Shown: positions 17,276 to 25,870, counted from the stretch's first letter. The stretch is 64,000 nucleotides of DNA from Desulfoscipio geothermicus DSM 3669 (GCF_900115975.1 NZ_FOYM01000012.1:40860-104859), one strand, 5' to 3'. Translations and numbers: made by a program. Notes: generated from the sequence alone by a model not told the origin.

Positions 17276-18424
17276 ATGGATATCAGTAAATTTTTCGCAC
17301 CGGAAATTATTTTTGGTCTGGACGCCATCAGCCAGGTCGGCGAAAGTGCCCTGCGCCTGGGGGCCAAAAAAATATTTTTAGTCACCGACTGCGGGGTAAA
17401 AGAAAACAACTGGGTGGCTAAAGCCCTGTTTTACCTGGAACAGGCGGGGCTGGAGTACATGGTCTGGTCGGGCATCACCAGCAACCCCAAGGACAGCGAG
17501 GTGGCCGAGGGAGCCAAAGCATACCTTTCCTCGCACTGCGACGCCATACTGGCCGTGGGTGGCGGCAGTCCCATCGACGCCGCCAAGGCCGTGGCCATCA
17601 TCGCCTCCAACGGGGGAAAAATCCAGGATTACGAGGGTATCAACAAAATCACCAAGCCCTTGCCGCCAATGATCGCGGTGCCCTCAACCGCCGGGTCGGG
17701 CTCGGAAGTTTCCCAGTTTGCCATTATCGTGGACAAGCAGCGCAAGATAAAAATGACTATTATTTCCAAGTCATTGGTCCCCGACATTGCCATCATCGAC
17801 CCGCTGCTTTTACAAACCAAGGATTCCCGATTGACGGCCGCCACCGGCATCGACGCCCTGAGTCATGCCATTGAATCCTATGTTTCCCTTGCCGCCACCG
17901 GTTTGACCGAGGTGCACGCCCTGCAGGCGATTGAATTGATAGCGGAAAACCTACGGGAATCGGTGGCCTGCCGGACCAACATGCAGGCCAAGTCCGCCAT
18001 GGCGATGGCCAGCTTGCACGCCGGCCTGGCTTTTTCCAACGCCATTTTGGGCGCCACCCACGCCATGACCCACCAGGTGGACGGCCTTTTGGACCTCCAC
18101 CACGGAGAAACCAACGCCGTGCTGCTGCCCCACGTTATGGAATTCAACCTGATTTCCTGTACCGAAAAATACGGCCGGGTAGCCGAAGCACTGGGAGAAA
18201 ACGTAACCGGTCTGAACAAGCAGGACAGGGCTGAAAGGGCCATCATCGCAGTACAGCGCCTGGTGCGGGACATCGGCATCACGGGCGGGCTGTCGACCAT
18301 GGGGTTTAAGGAGGAATATATCCCCAAACTGAGCCAAAACGCCTTGAATGACGCATGCCTGGTAACCAATCCCAGGGACGCCAGCGCTGAAGACATGGCC
18401 CGGATTTTCCGCAAGGCCTTGTAG
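17276..18424 (+). CDS. Iron-containing alcohol dehydrogenase (first copy)
   Basis: 382 residues from ATG 17276; the frame is open further up but GCAGGTG and the domain start fit this ATG. It has the NAD-binding GGGSPIDAAKAVAI (about residue 97), PSTAGSGSEVS, and metal ligands Asp and His in GIDALSHAIESYVS and two His in THAMTHQVDGLLDLHHG. Family III alcohol dehydrogenases interconvert alcohols and aldehydes. The GAF gene follows with its Shine-Dalgarno overlapping this stop (TAGGAGG), so the sensor genes are cotranscribed. It is a paralogue of the gene at 24366. Confidence 0.92.
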   Translation: MDISKFFAPEIIFGLDAISQVGESALRLGAKKIFLVTDCGVKENNWVAKALFYLEQAGLEYMVWSGITSNPKDSEVAEGAKAYLSSHCDAILAVGGGSPIDAAKAVAIIASNGGKIQDYEGINKITKPLPPMIAVPSTAGSGSEVSQFAIIVDKQRKIKMTIISKSLVPDIAIIDPLLLQTKDSRLTAATGIDALSHAIESYVSLAATGLTEVHALQAIELIAENLRESVACRTNMQAKSAMAMASLHAGLAFSNAILGATHAMTHQVDGLLDLHHGETNAVLLPHVMEFNLISCTEKYGRVAEALGENVTGLNKQDRAERAIIAVQRLVRDIGITGGLSTMGFKEEYIPKLSQNALNDACLVTNPRDASAEDMARIFRKAL

Positions 18425-18439
18425 GAGGTTTCAGTAAAT

Positions 18440-19048
18440 ATGAAAAATTATCATTTAGTTAATGAAAAAATGCGCCTGATTGAAAACCTCACCGGCGTAA
18501 ATTCCTCCAAGCTGAATTATTACCTGGAAGTCAAGAAAAGTAACGATGAAATTATCAAGCAAAACAACCGTTTGGAAATTATCCACCAGATAATTAAAGA
18601 TATCAATATAGATATGTCGCTGACGGACATCATCCAGCGGGTTTACGACCGCCTGCCGCTGGTAATACGCTGTGATTTCCTGGGACTGGCGCTCATGCAA
18701 AGCGATCACGAGTTAATTATGACGGCCATGATTCCCTCCTGTGACTGCACGGGCCGCCCGGTACCCTTCAAGTCCCTGCTCTGGCGTGCCGTCCGGGAAA
18801 GAGAAAGCAAGGTGTACTCGCTCGACGAAGAAGACCGTATGCTTCACAATTGCCCGCCGATAAAAAAACTGGACCTGACCTCCCTGGCCCTGGACCCGCT
18901 GATTGTCAAGGGCAATGTCATCGGGGTGCTGATGACCGGCAGCAGTAAAGACAACGCCTATACGGAAGACGAAGTGAAATTTACCCGCCAGTTGGCCGAC
19001 CAGCTGGCCATCTGTATTGAAAATGCCCGCTCTACGAGCAAATTTTGA
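18440..19048 (+). CDS. GAF-domain sensor protein
   Basis: 202 residues from ATG 18440 behind AGGAGG. An N-terminal helical stretch (1-55) leads into a GAF domain (about 60-198) with SLTDIIQRVYDRLP, LDPLIVKGNVIGVL and RQLADQLAICIENA. A Cys pair, SCDCTG, sits in the ligand pocket region, and one more Cys (HNCPP) follows. No output domain is present. It overlaps the kinase start by TTGA, so it probably works with that kinase as a separate input subunit. Confidence 0.88.
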   Translation: MKNYHLVNEKMRLIENLTGVNSSKLNYYLEVKKSNDEIIKQNNRLEIIHQIIKDINIDMSLTDIIQRVYDRLPLVIRCDFLGLALMQSDHELIMTAMIPSCDCTGRPVPFKSLLWRAVRERESKVYSLDEEDRMLHNCPPIKKLDLTSLALDPLIVKGNVIGVLMTGSSKDNAYTEDEVKFTRQLADQLAICIENARSTSKF

Positions 19049-20115
19049 AAAGCAAACTGGAATGGGAAGAAACTTTCAAGGCCCTCACCGACCCGATTTT
19101 GCTGCTTGACCGGCACCATAACATCATCCGCTGTAACAACCGCCTGGATGATTTACCGGGCAAAAATTACGGGGACCCGCAAAAGAGCAAATGTTATCGT
19201 TATGTATGGGGCCACGAAAATAAGTGTGAAAATTGCAAGTTGGACGAAGTGTACGAAAACCAGGCCCCCGCTTACCACCGCGTGCAGCTGGAATCGGGAA
19301 AAACTTACGATGTTTATTACTACCCGGTATTTAACGTTAACCAGGAAATATATTCCGTGATCCAACACATCAAGGATGTCACGGAACAAATTAAAATAGA
19401 GGCCCAGCTCATGCAGTCCGGCAAGCTGGCCGCCATCGGAGAAATGGCCGCCGGGGTGGCCCACGAATTAAACAGTCCCATGACCGTAATCATCGGCAAT
19501 TCCCAGATGATTATGCGGGACGGCGGTATCGATCAAAACAATGCCGACCTATTGGAAGATATTGTAAACTGCGGCCTGCGCTGCAAAAAAATCATCCAGA
19601 ACCTGTTGACCTTTTCCCGCCAGGATCAGCGCCCCATGTCCCGCACCAGCCTGAACAAGGTGGTGGAAAGGGTTTTAAGCTTGATTCAGTACCAGATCAA
19701 CCGCAACAACGTAGACATAGAACTGGACCTGGACCCAAAGCTGCCGGACGTGTTGGCCAACGAACACCAGTTGGACCAGGTGCTGATCAATTTGCTGCTC
19801 AACGCCCGGGACGCCCTGGAGAATAACCCGGGAGAGAAAAAAATCTTCATTTCCACCGGCTTGCGCCGGGCCGAAGAAGGCGCCTCGGTAGTGGCCACGG
19901 TCACCGACAACGGCGAAGGAATACTACCCGAAAACATCATGAAGATTTTCAACCCCTTCTTTACCAGCAAGGAAGCCACCCGGGGCACCGGATTGGGTTT
20001 ATCGGTGAGCCTGGGCATAGCCGAAGCCCATGGGGGAACTATCGAAGTGGTCAGCAAACCGGGCCGGGGCAGCAGTTTCACCCTGGCAATTCCGGTGGAT
20101 TGCCCGGAAAATTAA
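19045..20115 (+). CDS. PAS-domain histidine kinase
   Basis: 356 residues from TTG 19045, overlapping the GAF stop. A PAS domain (about 5-115) contains several Cys (KCYRYVWGH, KCENCKL) that could bind a metal or cofactor. The H-box is AAGVAHELNSPMTVIIGNSQ (phospho-His near 141) and the ATPase domain shows DNGEGI and GTGLGLSVS. There is no membrane segment, so it senses a cytosolic signal. The response regulator follows 18 bp later. Confidence 0.92.
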   Translation: MKSKLEWEETFKALTDPILLLDRHHNIIRCNNRLDDLPGKNYGDPQKSKCYRYVWGHENKCENCKLDEVYENQAPAYHRVQLESGKTYDVYYYPVFNVNQEIYSVIQHIKDVTEQIKIEAQLMQSGKLAAIGEMAAGVAHELNSPMTVIIGNSQMIMRDGGIDQNNADLLEDIVNCGLRCKKIIQNLLTFSRQDQRPMSRTSLNKVVERVLSLIQYQINRNNVDIELDLDPKLPDVLANEHQLDQVLINLLLNARDALENNPGEKKIFISTGLRRAEEGASVVATVTDNGEGILPENIMKIFNPFFTSKEATRGTGLGLSVSLGIAEAHGGTIEVVSKPGRGSSFTLAIPVDCPEN

Positions 20116-20133
20116 CAAGGGGGTGTACCGTAC

Positions 20134-21687
20134 TTGGCTCCTGGTGAAAATATTTTAGTTATCGACGATGAAATGGAAGTGGGAACTTTTTTCCGCCGGT
20201 TGCTGGAGCGCAAGGGGTTTAACGTCAGCACGGCCTATACCGGCAGTGACGCCGTCAAACTAATCAACTCCACCGGTTTTTCGGTGGCCTTAATAGACTT
20301 GAAACTGCCCGACGCCAACGGACTGGACCTCCTGCAGCACCTGAAAAGCAGACAGCCCGAATGTGAGGCCATCATCATGACGGGTTACGGCACCACCCGA
20401 ACCGCCGTCAAAGCGATTCAACTCGGGGCCTTTGATTATATAGAAAAACCCTTTGAGGATATTACCGAAGTGGAGGAGCTGATCGCCAAGGCTTTGGAAT
20501 ACGGACGCCGGGTAGCGGGAAAAAACGCCGGCCAGCCGGAATGGCTGACCACCGCGGAGCGCATCGGTTTTGTGGTGGGCAACACCCCCAAAATGCTGCG
20601 TCTGGCCACCGTGGCGGATAAAATAGCCCGTAAAAACATAAACGTCTTAATTCAGGGGGAAACGGGCACGGGCAAAGAAGTGCTGGCCCGGTTTATACAC
20701 GCAGCCAGCCAGCGAAGCGAACAGACCTTTATTCCGGTAAACTGCGGGGCCCTGCCCGAAAACCTGCTGGAAAGCGAACTTTTCGGCCATGAGAAAGGCG
20801 CTTTTACCGGCGCCACCAGCCAGCGGCGCGGCATTTTTGAAATTGCCGACAACGGCACCCTGTTCCTGGACGAGATCGGCGAAGCCAGTTTGCCCATCCA
20901 GGTAAAACTGTTACGGGTGCTGGAAACGGGAGAATTCTTGCGGGTGGGTGGGGAAAAACCTGTTAAAACCGACGTACGGGTAATTGCAGCCACCAACGTA
21001 AACCTGGAAAAAGCTGTACGGGAAAAACAATTTCGCGAAGATCTTTTTTACCGCCTGGACGTGGTAAGGTTGGAACTACCTCCCTTACGGGAAAGGAAAG
21101 AGGACATCACCATGCTGGTGAATCACTTTATTTCCCGCCTGGCCCCCAAAGACGCCGAACCACTGCAGGTTTCCCCGGAAGCCATGCAGATGCTGCTTGA
21201 GTATAATTGGCCCGGCAATATCCGGGAACTGGTCAATATAGTGGACCAGATACTTGCGCTGTGTGACAGCAATATAATATTGCCCGCGCATTTGCCGGAC
21301 AAGATTCTATCCACCGGCGGCGAACACTTTACCCCAACTGTGGGCATACCGGCGGGCAGTCACCGGGAAGACAATACCCCGCGAACGCTGGTGGAAATAC
21401 TGAATGATATGGTAAATAATCCCAAGTTAATAAACACATTGAATCCGGGCAATGTACTACTAGCTTACCGTATTATCAAGCAAGTGGAAGAAAAAATCCT
21501 GGACCGCATGCGGCACCTTGACGTACCGGGTCCCCTGCCACCCAGTTTGGCGGAGATCGAAGCGCAAACCATTACCCGCACCCTGGCTTATTACGAAGGT
21601 AACATAACCACCGCCGCACGGTCCCTGGGAATCGGCAGAAATACGCTGTACAGGAAGATTAAAGAATACGATATTGAAACCAAGTAA
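20134..21687 (+). CDS. NtrC-type sigma-54 response regulator
   Basis: 517 residues from TTG 20134 behind AAGGGGG. REC domain (1-120) with the phospho-acceptor Asp in ALIDLKLPDANG; AAA+ domain with Walker A GETGTGKEV (about 175), the sigma-54 contact loop GAFTGA and Walker B LFLDEIGE; C-terminal Fis-type helix-turn-helix ending TTAARSLGIGRNTLYRKIKE. It should activate -24/-12 promoters on phosphorylation by the kinase upstream. Four such promoters lie within the next 5 kb. Confidence 0.95.
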   Translation: MAPGENILVIDDEMEVGTFFRRLLERKGFNVSTAYTGSDAVKLINSTGFSVALIDLKLPDANGLDLLQHLKSRQPECEAIIMTGYGTTRTAVKAIQLGAFDYIEKPFEDITEVEELIAKALEYGRRVAGKNAGQPEWLTTAERIGFVVGNTPKMLRLATVADKIARKNINVLIQGETGTGKEVLARFIHAASQRSEQTFIPVNCGALPENLLESELFGHEKGAFTGATSQRRGIFEIADNGTLFLDEIGEASLPIQVKLLRVLETGEFLRVGGEKPVKTDVRVIAATNVNLEKAVREKQFREDLFYRLDVVRLELPPLRERKEDITMLVNHFISRLAPKDAEPLQVSPEAMQMLLEYNWPGNIRELVNIVDQILALCDSNIILPAHLPDKILSTGGEHFTPTVGIPAGSHREDNTPRTLVEILNDMVNNPKLINTLNPGNVLLAYRIIKQVEEKILDRMRHLDVPGPLPPSLAEIEAQTITRTLAYYEGNITTAARSLGIGRNTLYRKIKEYDIETK

Positions 21688-21725
21688 CCGCACTCTTTCA
21701 TATACCGCCGCCTTTGGGGGATAAG

Positions 21726-21798
21726 CAAAAAGGGGACTGGCTCTTTTTTCGCTTTTAAAAAAAAGTGCCAGTCCCCTTTTTTGCCTGTCCCCTTTTTG
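21726..21798. repeat. REP-like palindromic repeat, copy at 21.7 kb
   Basis: AAAAAGGGGACTGGCTC, a TTTTTTCGCTTTTAAAAAAAA centre, GTGCCAGTCCCCTTTTTT, then a partial GCCTGTCCCCTTTTT. It lies between two convergent genes. Confidence 0.8.
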
Positions 21799-21880
21799 GT
21801 TTTTTATTTTAAGGAAATTATGCTACGCCATGGGCGGAGGCAAAATCCATCACCGGGGCCAGTTTTCGATATTATTTTTT

Positions 21881-21912
21881 AAAAAAACCCTGTCACGCAT
21901 ATGCTCGACAGG
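21881..21912 (-). terminator. Rho-independent terminator of the AOR gene
   Basis: On the minus strand CCTGTC (21907-21912) pairs with GACAGG (21889-21894) around a GCATATGC centre, followed by a run of T. It lies 17 bp after the AOR stop. Confidence 0.85.
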
Positions 21913-21929
21913 ATTTTTATCAATATATT

Positions 21930-23654
21930 TTAGAAGTTGAATACTTCGTCCAATTCAGTGGTCAAAGTGAACATGGTGTTGTGGGGTGGCAGTTCTTCGT
22001 TGTAGAAGAACTCGGGCAGGCGGTCGTCAGCCTTGGTGAATCCGGCTTTTTCGTTGAATTCCCGCTCATTCTTGAGTATACTCTTGCCAAGTACCACAAC
22101 ATCGTCAGTGGTCAGGCTGGTTCCGTACATTGCGTTAATCATTTCAACCACTGTGGGCAATCCTTCCGGATTGTCAAGAACGGCAAAGGCAACAAACAGG
22201 CATAAACCGGTGGCGTCCACGGCAGCGGTTGCGATTTGCAGGTTCCTGGACAGGTCAACCTGGCCTTCGTCTTTTGTTGCATCAACATAGCCGCCTACCT
22301 TAAGAATGTTGGCGGTTACAGCGTAGCCGGCAGTGTGGTCCGCACCCATCGGGGTGGTGGCGTAGGTAACGCCGTTGCCGCGGCAGGAACGCGGGTCATA
22401 AGCCGGCATAGCCTGACCTTTAACAGCAGGTATTCTGGTAACACCGTATAATTTGCCGGCAAATGTAGCTCCGGCGCCGATAATTCTTCCCAGAGGAGTA
22501 CCGGTGCGTACTTCTTCCAGAGCCTTGATAGCGGCTTTTCCGTCACCGAATGGAATTACACCGGCTTCCATCAGTACGCCCAGGGTGGCTCCGGCTTCGA
22601 TGGTATCCAGGCCGATGTCGTTGCAGAGCCAGTTCATCATGGCCACATCGTCAAGATCCCCGACCTCCAGGTTGGGTCCGAAAGCCCAGGCGGATTCATA
22701 CTCAATGGGGGCGCAAACTTTGCCGTTAGGCATTGGATATACGTTGGAGCAGCGCATTACGCATCCGGGATGGCATGCGTGGGTGGCTTTCCCGCCCCGG
22801 GCGGTGGCCACTTCAGCCAGTTTTTCTCCGGATACCTCGCTGGCCTTGTCGAAACGGCCAAACTTGAAGTTCCTGGTGGGCAGGGTACCGGCTTCGTTGA
22901 TAATGTTCATCAGCACGTTGGTGCCGTAAGCGGGCAGCCCCTGGCCGCACACAGGGTGGTCCAGCAGTATCTTGGCAAATTTCTTGGCGGCATCTTTAAA
23001 TTTCTCAGGATCCTTGACAGGAACGTCAAAGGTGCTTGGGCTGTCAATGACAATGGCTTTGAGGCCCTTGGAGCCCATTACGGCACCCAGGCCGCCGCGT
23101 CCGGCGTAACGGGATGCGTTTCCGTCGCCGTCGTTAGTGCCAACACCGGCGTTTGCCATGAGCATTTCACCGGCAGGACCGATAAATATAACGCCGACCT
23201 TCTGGCCATACTTTTCACGTAGCATTGCAACTGTATCATAGCCGCCTTTACCGGCTAAATCGCCGGCGGGAAGCAGTTCTGCTCCTTCAGTTGTGATTTT
23301 CAGTATGGAGAAATCTCCGGCGGCAGGTTTTCCTTCAACAATGATGGCTTTGTAGCCGAGGTTGGCGATCTTCTGGGAGGTAATACCACCGGCATTGGAT
23401 TCCTTGATGGTACCGGTCAGAGGGCTCTTGCCGCCTACGGAGAGACGTCCTGAAGACGGAGCACTGGTCCCGGAAAGCAGGCCGGGAGCATAGATGAGCT
23501 TGTTTAACGGACCCAGCGGATCACAGGTCGGTACAACCTCGTCGAGAACAAACTGCGATGTTAGGGCCCTGCCGCCCAGAGCTGCGTAATTCTCAGGAAC
23601 AGGTTCTACTTTGACTTCTTTGGTGGTCATATTGACCCTTAAAATTTTGTCCAC
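21930..23654 (-). CDS. aor: Tungsten-type aldehyde:ferredoxin oxidoreductase
   Basis: 574 residues from GTG 23654, preceded by AAGGAGG at 8 bp. The frame is open to an ATG at 23705, but that lies at the predicted start of the sigma-54 transcript. AOR family marks: DKILRVNMTTKEV at the start, GGRALTSQF, pterin contacts in SSGRLSVGGKSPLTG, Fe4S ligands in CHPGCVMRC (about 290) and the fourth Cys in DATGLCLF (about 495). The enzyme oxidises aldehydes to acids and reduces ferredoxin with a tungsto-bispterin cofactor. ADH genes on both sides and modABC nearby fit this. Confidence 0.93.
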   Translation of the reverse strand: MDKILRVNMTTKEVKVEPVPENYAALGGRALTSQFVLDEVVPTCDPLGPLNKLIYAPGLLSGTSAPSSGRLSVGGKSPLTGTIKESNAGGITSQKIANLGYKAIIVEGKPAAGDFSILKITTEGAELLPAGDLAGKGGYDTVAMLREKYGQKVGVIFIGPAGEMLMANAGVGTNDGDGNASRYAGRGGLGAVMGSKGLKAIVIDSPSTFDVPVKDPEKFKDAAKKFAKILLDHPVCGQGLPAYGTNVLMNIINEAGTLPTRNFKFGRFDKASEVSGEKLAEVATARGGKATHACHPGCVMRCSNVYPMPNGKVCAPIEYESAWAFGPNLEVGDLDDVAMMNWLCNDIGLDTIEAGATLGVLMEAGVIPFGDGKAAIKALEEVRTGTPLGRIIGAGATFAGKLYGVTRIPAVKGQAMPAYDPRSCRGNGVTYATTPMGADHTAGYAVTANILKVGGYVDATKDEGQVDLSRNLQIATAAVDATGLCLFVAFAVLDNPEGLPTVVEMINAMYGTSLTTDDVVVLGKSILKNEREFNEKAGFTKADDRLPEFFYNEELPPHNTMFTLTTELDEVFNF

Positions 23655-23714
23655 AAAATATTCCTCCTTTTTCCGTTTCTTTTTAAATATTTTGAATATC
23701 TTCATGATACGTTA

Positions 23715-23730
23715 TGCAACATATATACCA
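23715..23730 (-). promoter_or_regulatory. Sigma-54 promoter of the AOR gene
   Basis: The minus strand reads TGGTATATATGTTGCA, with GG (-24) and GC (-12) exactly 10 bp apart. Transcription would start near 23704, about 50 nt before the GTG start. Confidence 0.75.
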
Positions 23731-23779
23731 TTGAATTTATGAGCCTTTATGCTAATATTTTATTGGCCCTCGCTGGTAT

Positions 23780-23818
23780 AAAAAAAACAGACCGAAGGTT
23801 TTTCCCTCCGGTCTGTTT
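23780..23818 (-). terminator. Terminator of the predicted small RNA
   Basis: On the minus strand AAACAGACCGGAGG pairs with CCTTCGGTCTGTTT (one mismatch), followed by eight T. It lies 50 bp upstream of the AOR promoter, so the transcript it ends cannot be the AOR message. Confidence 0.85.
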
Positions 23819-23942
23819 TAAAACAGTACAGTTAGCCGGTCTTTTTTAGTACACATGTCCCGGACTGGTACAAGCTTATTCATTAAGCCGCTTAAAAAAT
23901 CCCAATAAAAATAGTGTTTTTCAAGGTAATTTATAGGCTTTA
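23780..23942 (-). ncRNA. Predicted sigma-54-dependent small RNA, about 165 nt
   Basis: There is no gene of usual size here, yet a consensus sigma-54 promoter (23953-23968) points into it and a strong terminator ends it. The transcript carries GTCCGGGAC in its middle, also present in part in the second predicted RNA. An ATG at 23883 opens a 21-codon frame (MNKLVPVRDMCTKKDRLTVL plus F) ending at 23818 against the terminator, but no convincing ribosome binding site precedes it. It may be a regulatory RNA or a leader-peptide gene. Confidence 0.6.
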
Positions 23943-23952
23943 TGTTTTATCA

Positions 23953-23968
23953 TGCATAACGCGTGCCA
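23953..23968 (-). promoter_or_regulatory. Sigma-54 promoter of the predicted small RNA
   Basis: The minus strand reads TGGCACGCGTTATGCA. The -24 block TGGCACG is perfect and GG-N10-GC spacing is exact; the -12 block is ATGCA rather than TTGCA. Confidence 0.72.
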
Positions 23969-24037
23969 CAAATAATGAGCAATCTCGGAAACAGTTAAAA
24001 GAATTCAGAAAAAAATATACATTAAGGTAGTGGTTTC

Positions 24038-24054
24038 AATTAAGGCACTTAATT
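24038..24054. promoter_or_regulatory. Inverted repeat between divergent sigma-54 promoters
   Basis: AATTAAG-GCA-CTTAATT is a perfect 7-bp-arm repeat. It lies about 80 bp above the small-RNA promoter and 245 bp above the ADH promoter, a plausible place for a shared enhancer site of the sigma-54 regulator. The rest of 24055-24290 is AT-rich; GGACCATT occurs twice (about 24158 and 24217). Confidence 0.35.
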
Positions 24055-24297
24055 ACAATTTCAAGATAAGCAAAAAAGTAATTAAGATAGGCTGGATTAA
24101 TTGCAAAATAATAGAATATATTCGATGCATTCCGATTTTTTTATGTTCCTTTTCGGGACCATTGTTTCATAATCGAACTACCATTGACGTTTTTTCAGAT
24201 TATTCAGGTATCATTTTGGACCATTTTCATAATTTACTAAACTTTTTCACGCTTTTTTTTACGGCGTATGTGAATTAAAAGCTTGTCTTTACTGAAC

Positions 24298-24313
24298 TGG
24301 CACGACCCTTGCG
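24298..24313 (+). promoter_or_regulatory. Sigma-54 promoter of the second alcohol dehydrogenase
   Basis: TGGCACGACCCTTGCG matches the -24/-12 consensus (TGGCACG-N4-TTGC) with GG-N10-GC spacing. The start would be near 24325, about 40 nt before the ATG. Confidence 0.9.
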
Positions 24314-24365
24314 ATTAAGAATAATCGGAATTAATAAAAAAATATAACAAGGAGGTTTTTTTACC

Positions 24366-25529
24366 ATGGCATTAGGAGAACAGGTTTACGGTTACTTTAT
24401 TCCCACAGTTAATCTTATGGGCGTAGGCGCGTCCAAGGAAGTCACCAATCAGGTCAAGGTGCTGGGCGGCACCAATACCCTGATTGTCACCGACGCTTTT
24501 TTGGCCAAGTCCGGCATGGCCGACGAAATTAAAGCGCTGGTGGAGGCCGCCGGCGCCAAGGCCACCGTGTGGGGCGGCGCAGAACCCAACCCCACTGACA
24601 TAAACGTACACGACGGACTGAAAGTGTTCCAGGAAAACCAGTGTGACATGATCATTTCCCTGGGCGGCGGTAGTTCCCACGACTGCGCCAAGGGCATCGG
24701 CATCGTGGCCACCAACGGCGGCAATATACGCGACTACGAAGGGGTTGACAAGTCCTCCAAGGCCATGCCGCCATTCATCGCCATCAACACCACCGCCGGC
24801 ACCGCCAGCGAAATGACCCGCTTCTGCATTATCACCGACACCGACCGCCACGTTAAAATGGCCATCGTGGACTGGAGAACCACGCCCAACGTGGCTATCA
24901 ACGACCCGCTCCTGATGGTGGGCATGCCCCCGGCCCTTACCGCCGCCACCGGAATGGATGCCCTGACCCACGCGGTAGAGGCTTACGTTTCCACCATCGC
25001 CACTCCTGTTACGGATTCGGCGGCTCTGATGGCCATCAAACTGATTTCGGAAAACCTGCGCAATGCCGTGGCCAACGGCCAAAACATGGTAGCCAGGGAT
25101 AAAATGGCTTACGCGGAGTTTTTGGCCGGCATGGCTTTCAACAACGCCAGCCTGGGTTACGTGCACGCCATGGCCCACCAGCTGGGCGGTTTCTACAACC
25201 TGCCCCACGGTGTCTGCAACGCCATCCTGCTGCCGCACGTCTGCCAGTTCAATCTGATTGCCTGTCCCGAGCGGTTTGCTGATATCGCCACAGCCATGGG
25301 CGAAAATGTTGAGGGACTCAGCACCAGAGCCGCCGCCGACGTGGCCATCCAGGCCATCCAGCAGCTTTCCGTGGACGTGGGCATCCCCACCGGACTAACC
25401 GATCTGGGTGTCAAAGAAGAGGACCTGAAGGTAATGGCTGAAAACGCCATGAAGGACGCCTGCAGCTTCACCAACCCGCGCACGGCCACCCTGGAAGATG
25501 TAATTCAGGTTTACCGCAACGCCATGTAA
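24366..25529 (+). CDS. Iron-containing alcohol dehydrogenase (second copy)
   Basis: 387 residues behind AAGGAGG. NAD site [15 protein letters not shown] (about residue 98), [13 protein letters not shown], metal ligands in [14 protein letters not shown] and in [16 protein letters not shown]. Close in length and layout to the gene at 17276 but clearly diverged. Class III alcohol dehydrogenase; physiological direction is not visible from sequence. A perfect sigma-54 promoter and a strong Shine-Dalgarno suggest high, regulated expression. Together with the AOR it could oxidise primary alcohols through aldehydes to acids. Confidence 0.93.
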   Translation: MALGEQVYGYFIPTVNLMGVGASKEVTNQVKVLGGTNTLIVTDAFLAKSGMADEIKALVEAAGAKATVWGGAEPNPTDINVHDGLKVFQENQCDMIISLGGGSSHDCAKGIGIVATNGGNIRDYEGVDKSSKAMPPFIAINTTAGTASEMTRFCIITDTDRHVKMAIVDWRTTPNVAINDPLLMVGMPPALTAATGMDALTHAVEAYVSTIATPVTDSAALMAIKLISENLRNAVANGQNMVARDKMAYAEFLAGMAFNNASLGYVHAMAHQLGGFYNLPHGVCNAILLPHVCQFNLIACPERFADIATAMGENVEGLSTRAAADVAIQAIQQLSVDVGIPTGLTDLGVKEEDLKVMAENAMKDACSFTNPRTATLEDVIQVYRNAM

Positions 25530-25657
25530 CCGGATAACGTATCGTTTCAGAACAATTGTTCATTTATGGAGCGCCGTCGTTGTGTAATTTTCATGCATAC
25601 CGGCGGCGCTATTACTAATGTCTAATTATGCTATAGCCTGCCAAAAAACGTGACGAA

Positions 25658-25688
25658 CCGGCTCTGCTTGCAGCCGGAACAATTTTTT
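25658..25688 (+). terminator. Probable terminator after the second alcohol dehydrogenase
   Basis: CCGGCT (25658-25663) pairs with AGCCGG (25672-25677), then AACAATTTTTT. A second GC-rich hairpin without a T-run, AGCGCCG to CGGCGCT, lies at 25570-25610. Confidence 0.6.
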
Positions 25689-25714
25689 GGCTTTTCAGAT
25701 AAAACTCGTTCTTC

Positions 25715-25730
25715 TGGCACATTCTTTGCG
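25715..25730 (+). promoter_or_regulatory. Sigma-54 promoter of a second predicted small RNA
   Basis: TGGCACATTCTTTGCG has a perfect TGGCAC, TTTGC at -12 and exact GG-N10-GC spacing. No protein gene follows before the terminator at 25825. Confidence 0.85.
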
Positions 25731-25740
25731 TAACCAAGAT

Positions 25741-25864
25741 AAAACACAATTGAATATTAGCTGATTTACTCTCCCCTTTTTAATGCATCATCCTACCTCT
25801 CGACTATCATTAGCTGAAATTAAACCCCTGTCCGGGATAAACACCGAACAGGGGCTTTTTTTTT
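25741..25864 (+). ncRNA. Second predicted sigma-54-dependent small RNA, about 125 nt
   Basis: The stretch runs from the expected start of a consensus sigma-54 promoter to a strong terminator. The only frame (ATG 25783) has no ribosome binding site and runs through the terminator, so the product should be non-coding. Unpaired-looking CTCTCCCC and ACCTCTC segments could pair with Shine-Dalgarno sequences, and ATTAGCTGA occurs twice (about 25757 and 25810). GTCCGGGA lies in the terminator arm and loop, as GTCCGGGA also occurs in the first RNA. Both transcripts begin with GATAAAACA near the start. Confidence 0.62.
25825..25864 (+). terminator. Rho-independent terminator of the second small RNA
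   Basis: CCCCTGT (25825-25831) pairs with ACAGGGG (25848-25854) around a 16-nt loop; C and nine T follow. It also sits at the end of the convergent Phe-rich peptide gene and may serve both. Confidence 0.88.
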
Positions 25865-25870
25865 CGCACT

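Noticed and set aside
23818..23883. Mycofactocin-like or PqqA-like precursor peptide
   Set aside because: No C-terminal Val-Tyr or Glu/Tyr signature and no radical-SAM maturase beside it.
24030..24278. 82-codon frame upstream of the second alcohol dehydrogenase
   Set aside because: AT-rich, no ribosome binding site, no motifs, and it occupies the regulatory region of a sigma-54 promoter.
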